Shown: positions 41,366 to 49,945, counted from the stretch's first letter. The stretch is DNA of 51,569 bases from an uncultured Oscillospiraceae bacterium (GCA_910587465.1 CAJUMS010000010.1:1-51569), one strand, 5' to 3'. Numbers and translations are program-made. Notes: generated by a model from the sequence alone, not told the origin.

Positions 41366-41377
41366 CCCCTACTGGGG
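41366..41377. promoter_or_regulatory. candidate operator dyad
   Basis: CCCC-TACT-GGGG lies between the two facing promoters, right after the expected lytic start (about 41379). A second partial dyad around TAGCGCTA lies near 41420-41440, upstream of the lytic -35. Either could bind repressor or the Cro-like protein. Confidence 0.45.
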
Positions 41378-41385
41378 ACACTTAT

Positions 41386-41414
41386 ATTATACTGCTATTT
41401 TGTTCATTAGTCAA
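41386..41414 (-). promoter_or_regulatory. early lytic promoter
   Basis: On the minus strand: TTGACT (41409-41414), 17-nt spacer, TATAAT (41386-41391). Near-consensus and strong; drives the early operon starting with the acidic 43-aa gene. Confidence 0.85.
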
Positions 41415-41459
41415 TAGAAATAGCGCTAAAAAGTTCTATAAAATTGTGAGGTGAATTTT

Positions 41460-42254
41460 ATGAGTTTTGCACAAACATTGAATAGCTTGATGGAAAACCG
41501 TGGTATAACTGCGTATAAGATGGGCAAAGACACAAAAATATCTGATAGGTTAATAGGATATTGGAAAAGTGGAGATAAGCTTCCAAATGCCGAAAATCTT
41601 ATAATTATCGCTAAATATTTCGGCACATCAATTGATTATTTATTAACTGGATTTGAACATATAAATGAAACCAATATAAGATTGACTGCTGACGAGGAAA
41701 AGTTACTTTTTTTGTATAATAAACTCCCGCTTGATAGTAAATCTCGCATTTTAGAACGTGCTGAAACCCTTGTCGAGCTTGCCGCGGAACGAGCGGCACA
41801 AGAAGCTGATAATACCTCAAAGCAAGTTGTATCATCAACAAAGACAGATTTGGAAGCCTTACCAAAGACAAAGGAAGCTGATAAGCACGAAATCATATAT
41901 TATCCATATCCCGCAAGCGCCGGAACTGGCTTGTTTCTGGACGAAACCAAAGCGAAGAAGAAGTATATAAAACCTACACCGGAAGCTTTGAACGCTGATT
42001 TTGCTATCCCCATCAGCGGTGACAGCATGGAACCGTATTATTCAAGCGGCGATATCGTTTTGATTGAATCCTGTCCTAACGTTCCAATGGGCAAGGTTGG
42101 TATTTTTGTTCTTGATGGCGAAGTCTACATAAAAGAGTACGGCGGAGACCGCTTGATCTCCTATCACGAAAAGTACCCTCCAATCATGCTGAAAGAGTTT
42201 GAATCCGCTATTTGTCTTGGGCGTGTTCTTGGAAAGGCTGAAATTACTGAATAA
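41460..42254 (+). CDS. phage repressor, HTH plus S24 (LexA/CI-like) peptidase
   Basis: 264 aa from the ATG after GAGGTG. The N-terminal HTH is YKMGKDTKISDRLIGYWKSG. After a polar linker comes an S24 domain: cleavage site Ala-Gly in PASAGTG, the serine in SGDSMEP, and the lysine in VYIKEYGG. Such repressors cut themselves when RecA is active, so DNA damage should induce the phage; Mu's own repressor does not work this way. It is divergent from the lytic operon. Confidence 0.92.
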   Translation: MSFAQTLNSLMENRGITAYKMGKDTKISDRLIGYWKSGDKLPNAENLIIIAKYFGTSIDYLLTGFEHINETNIRLTADEEKLLFLYNKLPLDSKSRILERAETLVELAAERAAQEADNTSKQVVSSTKTDLEALPKTKEADKHEIIYYPYPASAGTGLFLDETKAKKKYIKPTPEALNADFAIPISGDSMEPYYSSGDIVLIESCPNVPMGKVGIFVLDGEVYIKEYGGDRLISYHEKYPPIMLKEFESAICLGRVLGKAEITE

Positions 42255-42258
42255 TTCG

Positions 42259-42286
42259 GAGCGGCATTCACTCAAAAATGCCGCTC
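42259..42286 (+). terminator. terminator of the repressor gene
   Basis: GAGCGGCATT/AATGCCGCTC, 10-bp perfect stem with 8-nt loop, followed by a T-rich stretch (TTTATATTTTTAATA). Ends the repressor transcript. Confidence 0.8.
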
Positions 42287-42716
42287 TCAATTTATATTTT
42301 TAATAGTATAAAATTTTGTACAAAGAAATAGGAATAATTACTACTTTATGACATTTATTTGTTGTCAAGGACAATGTCCGTGAGAAAGAGAAAAATGTCC
42401 TTGATGTCCTTGCTAAAAAAATACATATATGTAAATTTTATGCTTGATTTTTCCTTTATCTCAAACTTCATTAAAACGCGCGGTTAAGCCATTTAAAAGC
42501 TCCTAAAAAGCTCTGAAAAGGTTTTTGAAAAATTCTTGACAAATAGCCAATTAAGCATAAAAAAACAAAAAAAGCCCGAAAAGTTTTTGACAACCTCTCG
42601 GGCACACTTTTATTTTATTCCACTGTTTCAAGTCTAAAAAACGGCTATATAAAGCCACTTTTGGCGCGTTTTCGCATGTTTCAAGCCTTTTTTAGGCTTT
42701 TTTTATTTTCCGCATT
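42287..42716. other. gene-free spacer, probable left prophage end and flank
   Basis: AT-rich, no credible gene. It contains TGTCCTTG twice in direct order (about 42393-42410) and once inverted as CAAGGACA (42366-42373); a TTGTC-AAG-GACAA dyad at 42362-42374; and TTGACAA/TTGTCAA at 42362, 42536 and 42587. A GCCCGA/TCGGGC hairpin (42574-42603) and the terminator at 42683 also lie here. The heptamers may be transposase end sites; the prophage left end should be in this stretch. Confidence 0.5.
42683..42705 (+). terminator. plus-strand intrinsic terminator
   Basis: AAGCCT/AGGCTT stem with T5 loop followed by a T-run. It faces the 3' end of the ABC operon and would stop plus-strand transcripts from the prophage side. 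Confidence 0.65.
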
Positions 42717-44768
42717 CTACTTGTCAAATAACAGTATTTCAATAAGCTCATAAGTGTTTTTACTGTCGTTATATATCAAAACCTTATTCATTCCCGACAC
42801 CATGGCATATTGAACGGGAGCGTTCTCTGTCAGCACAATCTCATCATCGGAGAGTAAGTATAACGCTTCGTTGTTTGAATACACAACGTTCTTTCCGTCG
42901 GAGGAAATACTGTCGGCGGTTTTTGAGGATAATTTTGTACAGTTAAAATTTTCCGTATCAACCGAGAAAATCCCCGTCTTGTCCGAATAAAGAAGCCTTG
43001 ACCCGTCATAATAGATCGCATTTACTATTTCCCCGCCAAACCGTACCTTTTCACCGCATGAAAGATCGTAATAATTAAGGCGCAAAAGACCGTCAATATA
43101 ATAAATTCGCCTTCCGTCAAAGCAGAGCATACTGTTATAAATGTCGCCGTCTATCACGCAAACAGGACTGCCATTTGTAATTTGATAAACGCTTGTATCG
43201 CTCACAGCAAACAGGCTGCTGCCATTTGTAAAAAATCCTGTTATTAAGTTAAGATCAAGCAGCTTGCGGTTGAATTTTGTTTTAATTCCAAGAAACCCGC
43301 CTCTTGAATTTTTGCCGAAAAAACTGTTAGTCTCGCATTCGCCGAAATCGTCCAAAGACAAAGCCGTTATATCAACTCCGTCAAGAAAATTGTTATAGTA
43401 AATCGTATTGCCGCATAAGGTAATTAACTTTCTCTGCCGTTCGGAGTCAAATTCATTTTGCGGTAGGTATGTTTTCGTGCCGTTTGTCTTTGAAGTCTGT
43501 GCTATCCCTTTTTCGTCTGAAATAAAATAGTCTGTAGTATTTTGGGCAAAAAAAGAATTATCCCAAAGGTTAAAGACAACATCCTGCGTTTGCGCTTCGG
43601 GTTCAGTCGCACAGCCCGAAAACGTGCAACCGATGATAAAAAGAGCAATCACAGCATACACTTTCTTTGCGGGAAATTTAAAAGATTTGCAGACATAGTA
43701 CAAATACGCGGCGATAAGAGAAACTGCGATAAAGATTATTGTTATTACGATTAGGAAAACAAAATAAGAGAGCGGAATTTCTGTAAAGACCGCGATATTC
43801 TCACCTATGGAATTTGTTTGGTAAACCGTTCCTCTGAAATAACCGACAGCGCGCAAAAAACCGGTTGGAATATAGTATGCGGGAGTTGCGGGGTCAAAAG
43901 CAAACTGCTGTAAAACACATACTGCGCATGGAAGAAAAATCGTCGGCAGCGACTTGCGGACCGCTGTGGCAAGAAAAATTACAAGAGCCTCGATAAAAAA
44001 ATACCCAAGCAGCCGCAGTGCCGAAATTGCAATAAATGCTTGTAAAATTGAAATGTCATAAGGACAATTTGCGAAAAACTCAATTGATTGAACGGGATAT
44101 GCTAATTCAGCCGGATTTCCCGCAAGGACTATTGCGGACAATTCGGTTAAAACCCTGAAAAAATGGCAAATGACCGTAAAAACAAGTATTGCTGTCAACT
44201 TGCCGAAAAGCGTTTTCTGTCGTCCACCCGGGGAAATCCTTATCAATGTTATAACGTTCGATTGCTCTTCTCCGAGGAACAGCGCAGCCGTAATGAAAAC
44301 AACGGCAAAAAGCAGGAAAACATCGGGGAAATCCTGCGCTAATCCGCTGTAATCGCCGAGTGTCAAAAAACGTTTTTCCGGTACATCCAGGACATAACTG
44401 TATTGTTTGAACAATGCATCGAAAGCCTCTTTGCGCTCGACAATTGAAGCAGCATTTTCATACTCCGAAATATATTCGCTTTCGCTTGTATACTTTCCGC
44501 GCAAAAGGTTCAACTCAATATCGCTGCGAAGGTTTTTCGCATCAACAATGCGCAATTGTTCCGCAAGTATTTCCGCTTCCTTTTCGGGAGTAAGCTGACC
44601 CGAATATATCTCCATATATTCATGATAATGGCGCTCGGAGATTTCAGAGGATAGTTTTTCGGATTGGTATGAACTAATTACAAGAAACAAATCGCCGACT
44701 ATCACAACCAATGCAAGCAATGCCCCCAAATGCTTTATCAGCATTTTTTTAAATTCGGTTTTTATCAT
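42717..44768 (-). CDS. ABC-2 permease fused to an extracellular propeller domain
   Basis: 683 aa from the ATG after GGGAGG. The first ~385 residues are a permease with an N-terminal TM helix, a large outside loop and about five further TM segments. The last TM ends in IIGCTFSGC, a lipobox-like end with Cys at about 386. The remaining ~295 residues are strand-rich repeats (NTIYYNNFLDGVDI, RRIYYIDGLLRLNYYD, SRLLYSDKTGIFSVD), as in DUF5050-type propellers. Overlaps the upstream permease by 20 nt. Such a fusion could link substrate sensing at the surface to transport. Confidence 0.8.
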   Translation of the reverse strand: MIKTEFKKMLIKHLGALLALVVIVGDLFLVISSYQSEKLSSEISERHYHEYMEIYSGQLTPEKEAEILAEQLRIVDAKNLRSDIELNLLRGKYTSESEYISEYENAASIVERKEAFDALFKQYSYVLDVPEKRFLTLGDYSGLAQDFPDVFLLFAVVFITAALFLGEEQSNVITLIRISPGGRQKTLFGKLTAILVFTVICHFFRVLTELSAIVLAGNPAELAYPVQSIEFFANCPYDISILQAFIAISALRLLGYFFIEALVIFLATAVRKSLPTIFLPCAVCVLQQFAFDPATPAYYIPTGFLRAVGYFRGTVYQTNSIGENIAVFTEIPLSYFVFLIVITIIFIAVSLIAAYLYYVCKSFKFPAKKVYAVIALFIIGCTFSGCATEPEAQTQDVVFNLWDNSFFAQNTTDYFISDEKGIAQTSKTNGTKTYLPQNEFDSERQRKLITLCGNTIYYNNFLDGVDITALSLDDFGECETNSFFGKNSRGGFLGIKTKFNRKLLDLNLITGFFTNGSSLFAVSDTSVYQITNGSPVCVIDGDIYNSMLCFDGRRIYYIDGLLRLNYYDLSCGEKVRFGGEIVNAIYYDGSRLLYSDKTGIFSVDTENFNCTKLSSKTADSISSDGKNVVYSNNEALYLLSDDEIVLTENAPVQYAMVSGMNKVLIYNDSKNTYELIEILLFDK

Positions 44769-45921
44769 TTCTTGTTCCTCCCGAATAATTAATTGCAAGA
44801 CATAAAACAACACACTCCGCCGCAAGCGCGGAAATTGCTGCAAGTAGTTTGGAAACAGGCATTCCGAATATGTTAACGACAGAAAATTCTTGTATATAAG
44901 CGTTCGGTATCAATGCGCATATCGGATTAAATACGCTTTCCGATGCAGCGGTTAAAAAAATTAACATTAACGCAGCTGCAAAACTAAACGCCATTGAAAA
45001 CACCAAATTCGGTGAAATTTTCGAAATAAGCAGCACGATTAGCGATATAACAAATAATGCCGCAAAACGCTGCGCCGTCCATATAAGAACAGCCGACGCA
45101 AAGCTAAAAGTGTACGGGGAAAATTTAAAACTTTCCGCCGAATACAAAGGCATATTAACTCCGTCGATCCCCAACAGAATATGCGTTGTCAACAGATCGC
45201 AGACGGAAAAATAAACAGTCAGCAAAAGACACAAAATTCCCGCTGAAAAAATTTTAGCACGAACCGTACTTCCGCCTTTTCCATAGGAAAAAATCAAATT
45301 GTTCATTCCGCTTGTCTTTTCGCTCGTAAAGGCGGAGGACAGACAGAAGATCAACATTATTACGCATAACAGAGAGGAAAAATCGTAGCTGAAAAACAAG
45401 TTCGTCCAATATGTCGCACGGTATTCCGGTATGCTGCGATTTTGGAACGCTTTGTAGATCATTGCGCTTTTTTCCGCCTCATAGCTGTTTCCTATGTTCT
45501 TATAAATTTGATAGTTATTGTAAGCGTTTTCAACAATTTGATTTGAGATGTTCGGATAGGTGCCGCAATAGGTTATTTCACGCCCGATAAATGTATTGTA
45601 CAAATTAAAATCACCGAAACAATAACCGGTGTATTCATACTCGTCGGGATCGTATTCCGTGCTGTACGAATGCCCCCTCACGATGTCGCGCAGTTCATTT
45701 GCACGCTCTCTGAACGGTGCCAGTTTGTCATCGGACAATTCTCCGCAAACCGTATTGTAGAGCCGAAAATAAGGCTCGTGAAAATCGCCGGACGTGAGTG
45801 TATAACGTGTTCTGCTCAGGTCGTAAATTCGTATTATATTCAGCAGCGTTAAAATTATCAACACAAAAAGTGTTGATTTTTTCAAGAAGCTTTTTCGCAT
45901 TTCATAGTAAACGATCTTCAT
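44749..45921 (-). CDS. ABC-2 type permease
   Basis: 390 aa from the ATG overlapping the ATPase stop (TGATG). TM helix at 10-35, a long outside region (about 40-175, rich in Y, N, E), then five or six TM segments to the C-terminus. The pattern SAFTSEKTSGMNNLIFSYGKGGS is the coupling-helix region of ABC-2 exporters. It forms a transporter with the next permease and the ATPase. Confidence 0.85.
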   Translation of the reverse strand: MKIVYYEMRKSFLKKSTLFVLIILTLLNIIRIYDLSRTRYTLTSGDFHEPYFRLYNTVCGELSDDKLAPFRERANELRDIVRGHSYSTEYDPDEYEYTGYCFGDFNLYNTFIGREITYCGTYPNISNQIVENAYNNYQIYKNIGNSYEAEKSAMIYKAFQNRSIPEYRATYWTNLFFSYDFSSLLCVIMLIFCLSSAFTSEKTSGMNNLIFSYGKGGSTVRAKIFSAGILCLLLTVYFSVCDLLTTHILLGIDGVNMPLYSAESFKFSPYTFSFASAVLIWTAQRFAALFVISLIVLLISKISPNLVFSMAFSFAAALMLIFLTAASESVFNPICALIPNAYIQEFSVVNIFGMPVSKLLAAISALAAECVVLCLAINYSGGTRNDKNRI

Positions 45922-46772
45922 CACAATTCTCCAAAGCTGTAAAGACAAACGTCCTCTAAATCGGGCGTTACATTATCTGCGCTTGCGGCAGGTTTCTCAT
46001 CGCAGACCGCGCGAATTTTACACTGTTCACCCATTGAAACCACGTTGGACACACGCAGCTTGTTCATAATTTCAAGCACCTCGCGGCTGTCGCAGATGAA
46101 TTCCCACACCTTGCCGTTTATCTTCTCTGTGATATCGTACTGTGTTCCGAAATCCACCATAACGCCGCTGTTTAAAAGGATTATATCATTTGCGATATAC
46201 TCAATATCCGACACGATATGTGTTGCCAGAATTACGATTCTGTTGCTGCCGAGCGAGGAAATTATATTACGGAAACGGACGCGTTCTTTCGGGTCAAGAC
46301 CCGCTGTCGGCTCGTCAAAAATCAGCACGGAGGGATTGCCGACGAGAGCTTGTGCAATACCCAAACGCTGCTTCATACCGCCCGAAAAAGCACCGATACG
46401 CTTTTTCCCAACATCTCCCAAATTCACCAATTCAAGCAGATCAGCAATATATTTCGACGGTTTTTCGGGCTTGTAATTTTTCAAAGCAAGCATATACCGC
46501 AAGAATTCAGGAGCAGAATAATTCTTGTAGTAACTTTGATATTGCGGGAGATATCCGAGCTTTTCGTGCAGTTTATTTCCTTGCTCATCGGAATAAGTCA
46601 CGCTCCCGCAGTCAGCTTTGACAAGCCCCGTGATAGCACCGATAAGCGTTGATTTTCCCGCACCGTTAGGGCCCAAAAGTCCGTAAACCCCGGGCTTCAA
46701 ATCAAGTGAAAAGTCAGAGAGCGCACGTTTTTTGCCATAGGTTTTGGTGATGTTTTTTATTGAAAGCTCCAT
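45921..46772 (-). CDS. ABC transporter ATPase
   Basis: 283 aa. Walker A GPNGAGKS, Q-loop GYLPQ, signature FSGGMKQR, Walker B LIFDEPT and switch His in ATHIVSD are all present. Its class is that of ABC-2 exporters (CcmA/NatA/BcrA-like). Stop of the lipoprotein gene and this ATG are adjacent (TAAATG). The C-terminal ~70 residues form a small extra domain, common in the class. Confidence 0.93.
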   Translation of the reverse strand: MELSIKNITKTYGKKRALSDFSLDLKPGVYGLLGPNGAGKSTLIGAITGLVKADCGSVTYSDEQGNKLHEKLGYLPQYQSYYKNYSAPEFLRYMLALKNYKPEKPSKYIADLLELVNLGDVGKKRIGAFSGGMKQRLGIAQALVGNPSVLIFDEPTAGLDPKERVRFRNIISSLGSNRIVILATHIVSDIEYIANDIILLNSGVMVDFGTQYDITEKINGKVWEFICDSREVLEIMNKLRVSNVVSMGEQCKIRAVCDEKPAASADNVTPDLEDVCLYSFGEL

Positions 46773-48863
46773 TTAATCGTCCTCCCAGATAAGGCATTTC
46801 GATATGCTTTTCTCATCTGTTTCGGAATATTCCGAAACGTAGGCGTAGATTTTACCGTTAAAATCGACTGCGCTGCCTACATAAGTTTCTTCCCGCAGGT
46901 TTATTTTTTTGGATACTTTGCCGTCGGAGTATTTTCGCAAACACCAATTTCTGCTTTCCGCCGCTGTTATGACTGTCCCCGAATTGCACAAAAACGCACG
47001 ATGACTTTCCGTAACGTCTTCGGTTGTAATCGTGCTGAATTTGCCGTTTTCGTAAAATTCAAGCTTGCCGCTCGGCATTTTACCCGAATTTATATCGGTA
47101 TGTTTATCCTGCCACATCGCAGTTGTATCATTGGTTTGCGGTGTGCCAATCCCATCCTTTCGACGAATTTCATAATTCCCGTTAAAGTCGCAGACACCGT
47201 AAAATCCCGCCTTAACGTCCCCCTCAATGCCGTATGCCGTAAAAGCAACAAAATCCCTTGATAAAGCAATACCCCCGAAATAGCTTGCCAAAGGATACTC
47301 ACCACAGGGCAATTCCATAAGCATACGCTTGTTTTGTAAATTCCAGTCGCAGGTGTATAACGCCATTTTATCGCCCGCACTCACACTGTAAACGATCCTG
47401 TCAAAATCAAAGTCCACAATACCTTGCTGCGACAGTGACAATTCAGCCAAACTTGCCGATTTTATTTCCGTGAAATTTTTATCGTATAATTTTACGGAAT
47501 AACCGCTGTTATTGTTAAATAAAACTCCAATGCAGTCATTGTGGGCAAAAATATTTTCAAAATTATCAAGCTGTAAAGTTTTCTCAACAGATGAACCGTT
47601 TTTTGAACCAATCAAACTTAAGTCGCTGCGGTTTTCAAGGAAATAAAGGGTATCCGAAAGCACAAATTTAGGCTTTGAATTTATATCGTTGACCTTTTCT
47701 CCCGAGGGGATCAGCGTTTCGTGAGAAACTCCATTGTTTGGCTCGGAAGTCACTTCCGAACTGCCGGACGGGTCTTGTGTTTCATGAGAGGTCACATCGT
47801 TTGGTTCAGAAGTCATATTTGCTTCACCCAAAGATGTTTGCGTTTCATTGGACTCGCTGTCATTTTGAGCATTGCCGATAACCATTTCCGATGTACTTTT
47901 TTCGGTCAATCCGCCCTCAAACAGCGGTATTGCTATACAATAAACAATGTCGCCGTTCGACAAATCGCTGTCAAGAGTAACTTTCTCTTCAACAATCTTT
48001 CCACCCTCAAGGGTAAGATCAAGGCAGTTGTACCCCGAATTAAATGTGCAAAGTTCGTGGTTCTTATAAAATGTTACGCGGTAATCACCGCAGTGCTTTT
48101 GTCCTGTGGTATATGCCGCGAACGTCAGCTCCGGTGAATTGCTGTCGTTGAGTGTAATCTGATATGTTTTCCATTTGTCATACAAATCAAAAACCGTAAC
48201 GACTCCGCTTTCCTCATCGGTTGGTATCTTGTATTGCTCGATCTGCTTCATTGAAAACGGAATGCTTTCTGTTTTAAACGCATTTACGTCCATTTTCTGA
48301 AGTTCTTTTTTATCGGTATTTATGGGCTGCGAATACCAACGCGAAGCGGAATGGTGTACACCGAAAGAGTTTCCTTTTTCAGGTCTGAAATTTGGATTTA
48401 AAAGATAAAGCATGGTCACATAATGGTTATCAAGTGCCTCATCAAATTTGGGGTCAAGTTTTAAAGTGTATTCTACCTCGGAGGGCGTTGTTTCGATAAT
48501 TGAAAGCGTTTTTTGCTCAGAGCCATTGTTTAATGTGAATTTTTGCGGAAATCCGTCTATAAACGCCATTGCGCCAAGCGTTGTCGGATTTTCGTCACCT
48601 GTTACTGTCGGAGTTAAAACCAGAGTATCCGTTGAAAAATCCACATCGTTCTGATTAAAGCTGTGACCGTATGAGCCGAGAACTTTCGTCCCCGAACTGA
48701 CATTGGATGTGTTGGATGATTGATTGCCGCCCATATTGATCATAGGGTCGGACATCTCGGAAAAGCTGTTCGGTTTTTCAGGATCTGTAACTTTTGAGCA
48801 ACCTGATATTAAAACGGCTGTTAAACAAAGAAATGCAGCCATATAATGACGTAGTTTTTTCAT
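46773..48863 (-). CDS. lipoprotein with N-terminal beta domain, repeat linker and propeller
   Basis: 696 aa. Signal peptide with lipobox LISGC near residue 23, so anchored outside the membrane. A beta-sandwich-like region (about 60-320) is followed by a linker with a repeated block (SEPNDVTSHETQDPSG / SEPNNGVSHETLIPSG) and a C-terminal propeller-like domain (about 395-696) resembling that of the second permease. Start chosen by GAGGG upstream. It may catch or present the secreted proteins or sense a ligand; no enzyme motif is seen. Confidence 0.8.
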   Translation of the reverse strand: MKKLRHYMAAFLCLTAVLISGCSKVTDPEKPNSFSEMSDPMINMGGNQSSNTSNVSSGTKVLGSYGHSFNQNDVDFSTDTLVLTPTVTGDENPTTLGAMAFIDGFPQKFTLNNGSEQKTLSIIETTPSEVEYTLKLDPKFDEALDNHYVTMLYLLNPNFRPEKGNSFGVHHSASRWYSQPINTDKKELQKMDVNAFKTESIPFSMKQIEQYKIPTDEESGVVTVFDLYDKWKTYQITLNDSNSPELTFAAYTTGQKHCGDYRVTFYKNHELCTFNSGYNCLDLTLEGGKIVEEKVTLDSDLSNGDIVYCIAIPLFEGGLTEKSTSEMVIGNAQNDSESNETQTSLGEANMTSEPNDVTSHETQDPSGSSEVTSEPNNGVSHETLIPSGEKVNDINSKPKFVLSDTLYFLENRSDLSLIGSKNGSSVEKTLQLDNFENIFAHNDCIGVLFNNNSGYSVKLYDKNFTEIKSASLAELSLSQQGIVDFDFDRIVYSVSAGDKMALYTCDWNLQNKRMLMELPCGEYPLASYFGGIALSRDFVAFTAYGIEGDVKAGFYGVCDFNGNYEIRRKDGIGTPQTNDTTAMWQDKHTDINSGKMPSGKLEFYENGKFSTITTEDVTESHRAFLCNSGTVITAAESRNWCLRKYSDGKVSKKINLREETYVGSAVDFNGKIYAYVSEYSETDEKSISKCLIWEDD

Positions 48864-48880
48864 AATTACCCTCGCATTCT

Positions 48881-48932
48881 GCAAAATACCGTGCGCGAAA
48901 ATAGGATATATCTTTCGCGCACGGCGTTTTGC
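48881..48932 (-). terminator. strong hairpin between secreted protein and lipoprotein genes
   Basis: CCGTGCGCGAAA/TTTCGCGCACGG perfect over 12 bp, extended by GCAAAA/TTTTGC after a 2-nt mismatch. On the minus strand it is followed by TATTTTGC, a weak T-run. Likely an attenuator that keeps the secreted proteins at higher levels than the membrane proteins. Confidence 0.7.
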
Positions 48933-48969
48933 GTTTTCAATTTACTTGTGCCTTTACAGCAAATTCAGC

Positions 48970-49377
48970 TTACTGAACAATGTATGACTCCTCAAGATAC
49001 TTTGTCCACGAAGTGCCGCTGCTCCATGCAGGAATCACCTCATGCTTGCTTGACAGGGTTATCGGTGATTTGTCAACATCTGCGTAGACATGTACATAGA
49101 GGGAATCGCTTCCGCGTTCAGCGCGTTTTTTGGGCGACAGAACCTTTCCGGTTATCGCATCGGTCACAGTCAATTCTACGAATACCTGAGCTTCCTTCGA
49201 TTCGTAATATGTATACGCTTGCTGAGTTTTGAACTCTGTGTTTGCTTCAACACACGCTCCGACCCCAAACCCTTTATAGTTTGCTGTGTAGGTTGCAGCG
49301 TTTGCGGAAATTGCCATCGTCATTGCTGCGGCAGATACCATAGCCAATGAGAGAGCACGTTTTAGAAACTTGGTCAT
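48970..49377 (-). CDS. secreted small protein, paralogue 1
   Basis: 135 aa. Clear Sec signal peptide (MTKFLKRALSLAMVSAAAMT... cut after ANA, about residue 27). Mature part 108 aa, beta-rich, with AYTYYES, KSPITLSSKHEVIP and the C-terminal LEESYIVQ. It shares these blocks with the next gene (49427-49834). TGGAGG lies before the ATG. No known family recognised; no cysteine pair of a typical bacteriocin (one Cys only). Confidence 0.85.
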   Translation of the reverse strand: MTKFLKRALSLAMVSAAAMTMAISANAATYTANYKGFGVGACVEANTEFKTQQAYTYYESKEAQVFVELTVTDAITGKVLSPKKRAERGSDSLYVHVYADVDKSPITLSSKHEVIPAWSSGTSWTKYLEESYIVQ

Positions 49378-49426
49378 AATTTAACCTCCAGTGTATTACA
49401 GTTACATTTTGACGGAAACAGTGAAA

Positions 49427-49834
49427 TTATTGCACAACATAGAAATCCTCAAAATACCTATACCAAGGCTCATCGTCACTTGAAGGGGGGATGATCTCAT
49501 GCGAGCTGAACGCGGTGATAGGAGAATCTTTAACATACAACTTCACAGTCGCAGTTTTGTTTGTGCCGGATCTTCCGGTTCGCGGTGCGGAATCGATCAC
49601 AGTACCGAACTTAGCATTTTGAACTTGCATTCCGGTGTAGACGTCCGCCCGCAGATTGTCATAAAATGTATACGCCGTCTGCGTATGAGTATCAGGGTTT
49701 GCTGTAACTTTTGCATCATAGGAATATCCCATGAATTTTCCGGTTTCGCCTTCCGCATTAGCGGATATTGCCATTGTGGTAGCCATAGCCGCTGCCATAG
49801 CAACAGCTGAAATGCGCTTGAAAATTTTTGTCAT
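49427..49834 (-). CDS. secreted small protein, paralogue 2
   Basis: 135 aa from the ATG after GAGGAGG; upstream in-frame codons lie in the leader. Signal peptide nearly the same as in paralogue 1 (ends TTMAISANA). The mature part (108 aa) has AYTFYDN, KDSPITAFSSHEIIP and ends YFEDFYVVQ. No cysteine. First gene of the operon, directly after the predicted promoter. Function unknown; a secreted effector, peptide substrate or matrix protein is possible. Confidence 0.85.
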   Translation of the reverse strand: MTKIFKRISAVAMAAAMATTMAISANAEGETGKFMGYSYDAKVTANPDTHTQTAYTFYDNLRADVYTGMQVQNAKFGTVIDSAPRTGRSGTNKTATVKLYVKDSPITAFSSHEIIPPSSDDEPWYRYFEDFYVVQ

Positions 49835-49884
49835 GATAATGACCTCCTCATGTATTGGGAACACAACCATGTTGATCAATCACG

Positions 49885-49914
49885 ATTATATTCCGTTTTC
49901 CGTATTTTCTTGAA
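49885..49914 (-). promoter_or_regulatory. predicted promoter of the secreted-protein operon
   Basis: -10 TATAAT (49885-49890) on the minus strand with a poor -35 (TTCAAG, 18-nt spacer, 49909-49914). A weak -35 next to a dyad suggests an activated or tightly controlled promoter. Confidence 0.6.
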
Positions 49915-49915
49915 T

Positions 49916-49945
49916 TTGTCAGCGTACAATCAAACGCGCTGACAA
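49916..49945. promoter_or_regulatory. operator-like inverted repeat
   Basis: TTGTCAGCG/CGCTGACAA, 9-bp perfect arms with a 12-nt spacer, ending 1 nt before the -35. Typical spacing for a dimeric activator or two-component response regulator. No regulator gene is in the window. Confidence 0.6.

Larger units (their letters stand above)
4060..42254 (-). mobile_element. Mu-like transposable prophage (minimum extent by gene content)
   Basis: Gene order in the minus direction follows Mu: divergent repressor, Cro-like protein, MuA, MuB, GemA/gp16, Mor, gp25-, gp26- and gp27-like genes, terminase, portal, head, tail, lysis, then DNA modification genes at the right end. No phage integrase is present, as expected for transposition by MuA. 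The tail module (tape measure of 1221 aa, tail tube, no sheath) is of siphovirus type. Exact ends were not resolved: the right end should be between 3807 and 4060 and the left end between 42287 and 42716. The only obvious damage is the RIT insertion in the antirepressor gene. Confidence 0.9.

Noticed and set aside
3831..42366. The 11-bp direct match TATTTGTTGTC (3831-3841 and 42356-42366) as the prophage target duplication
   Set aside because: Mu-type duplication is 5 bp, and the sequences next to the repeats are not inverted copies and do not give TG...CA ends. In AT-rich gaps such a match may occur by chance. Kept only as a note.
48970..49834. Lactococcin 972-type bacteriocins with ABC immunity
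   Set aside because: The layout (small secreted proteins next to an ABC transporter) is similar, but the mature parts are longer and I do not find the glycine/serine/tryptophan spacing of that family. The call was left as unknown secreted proteins.
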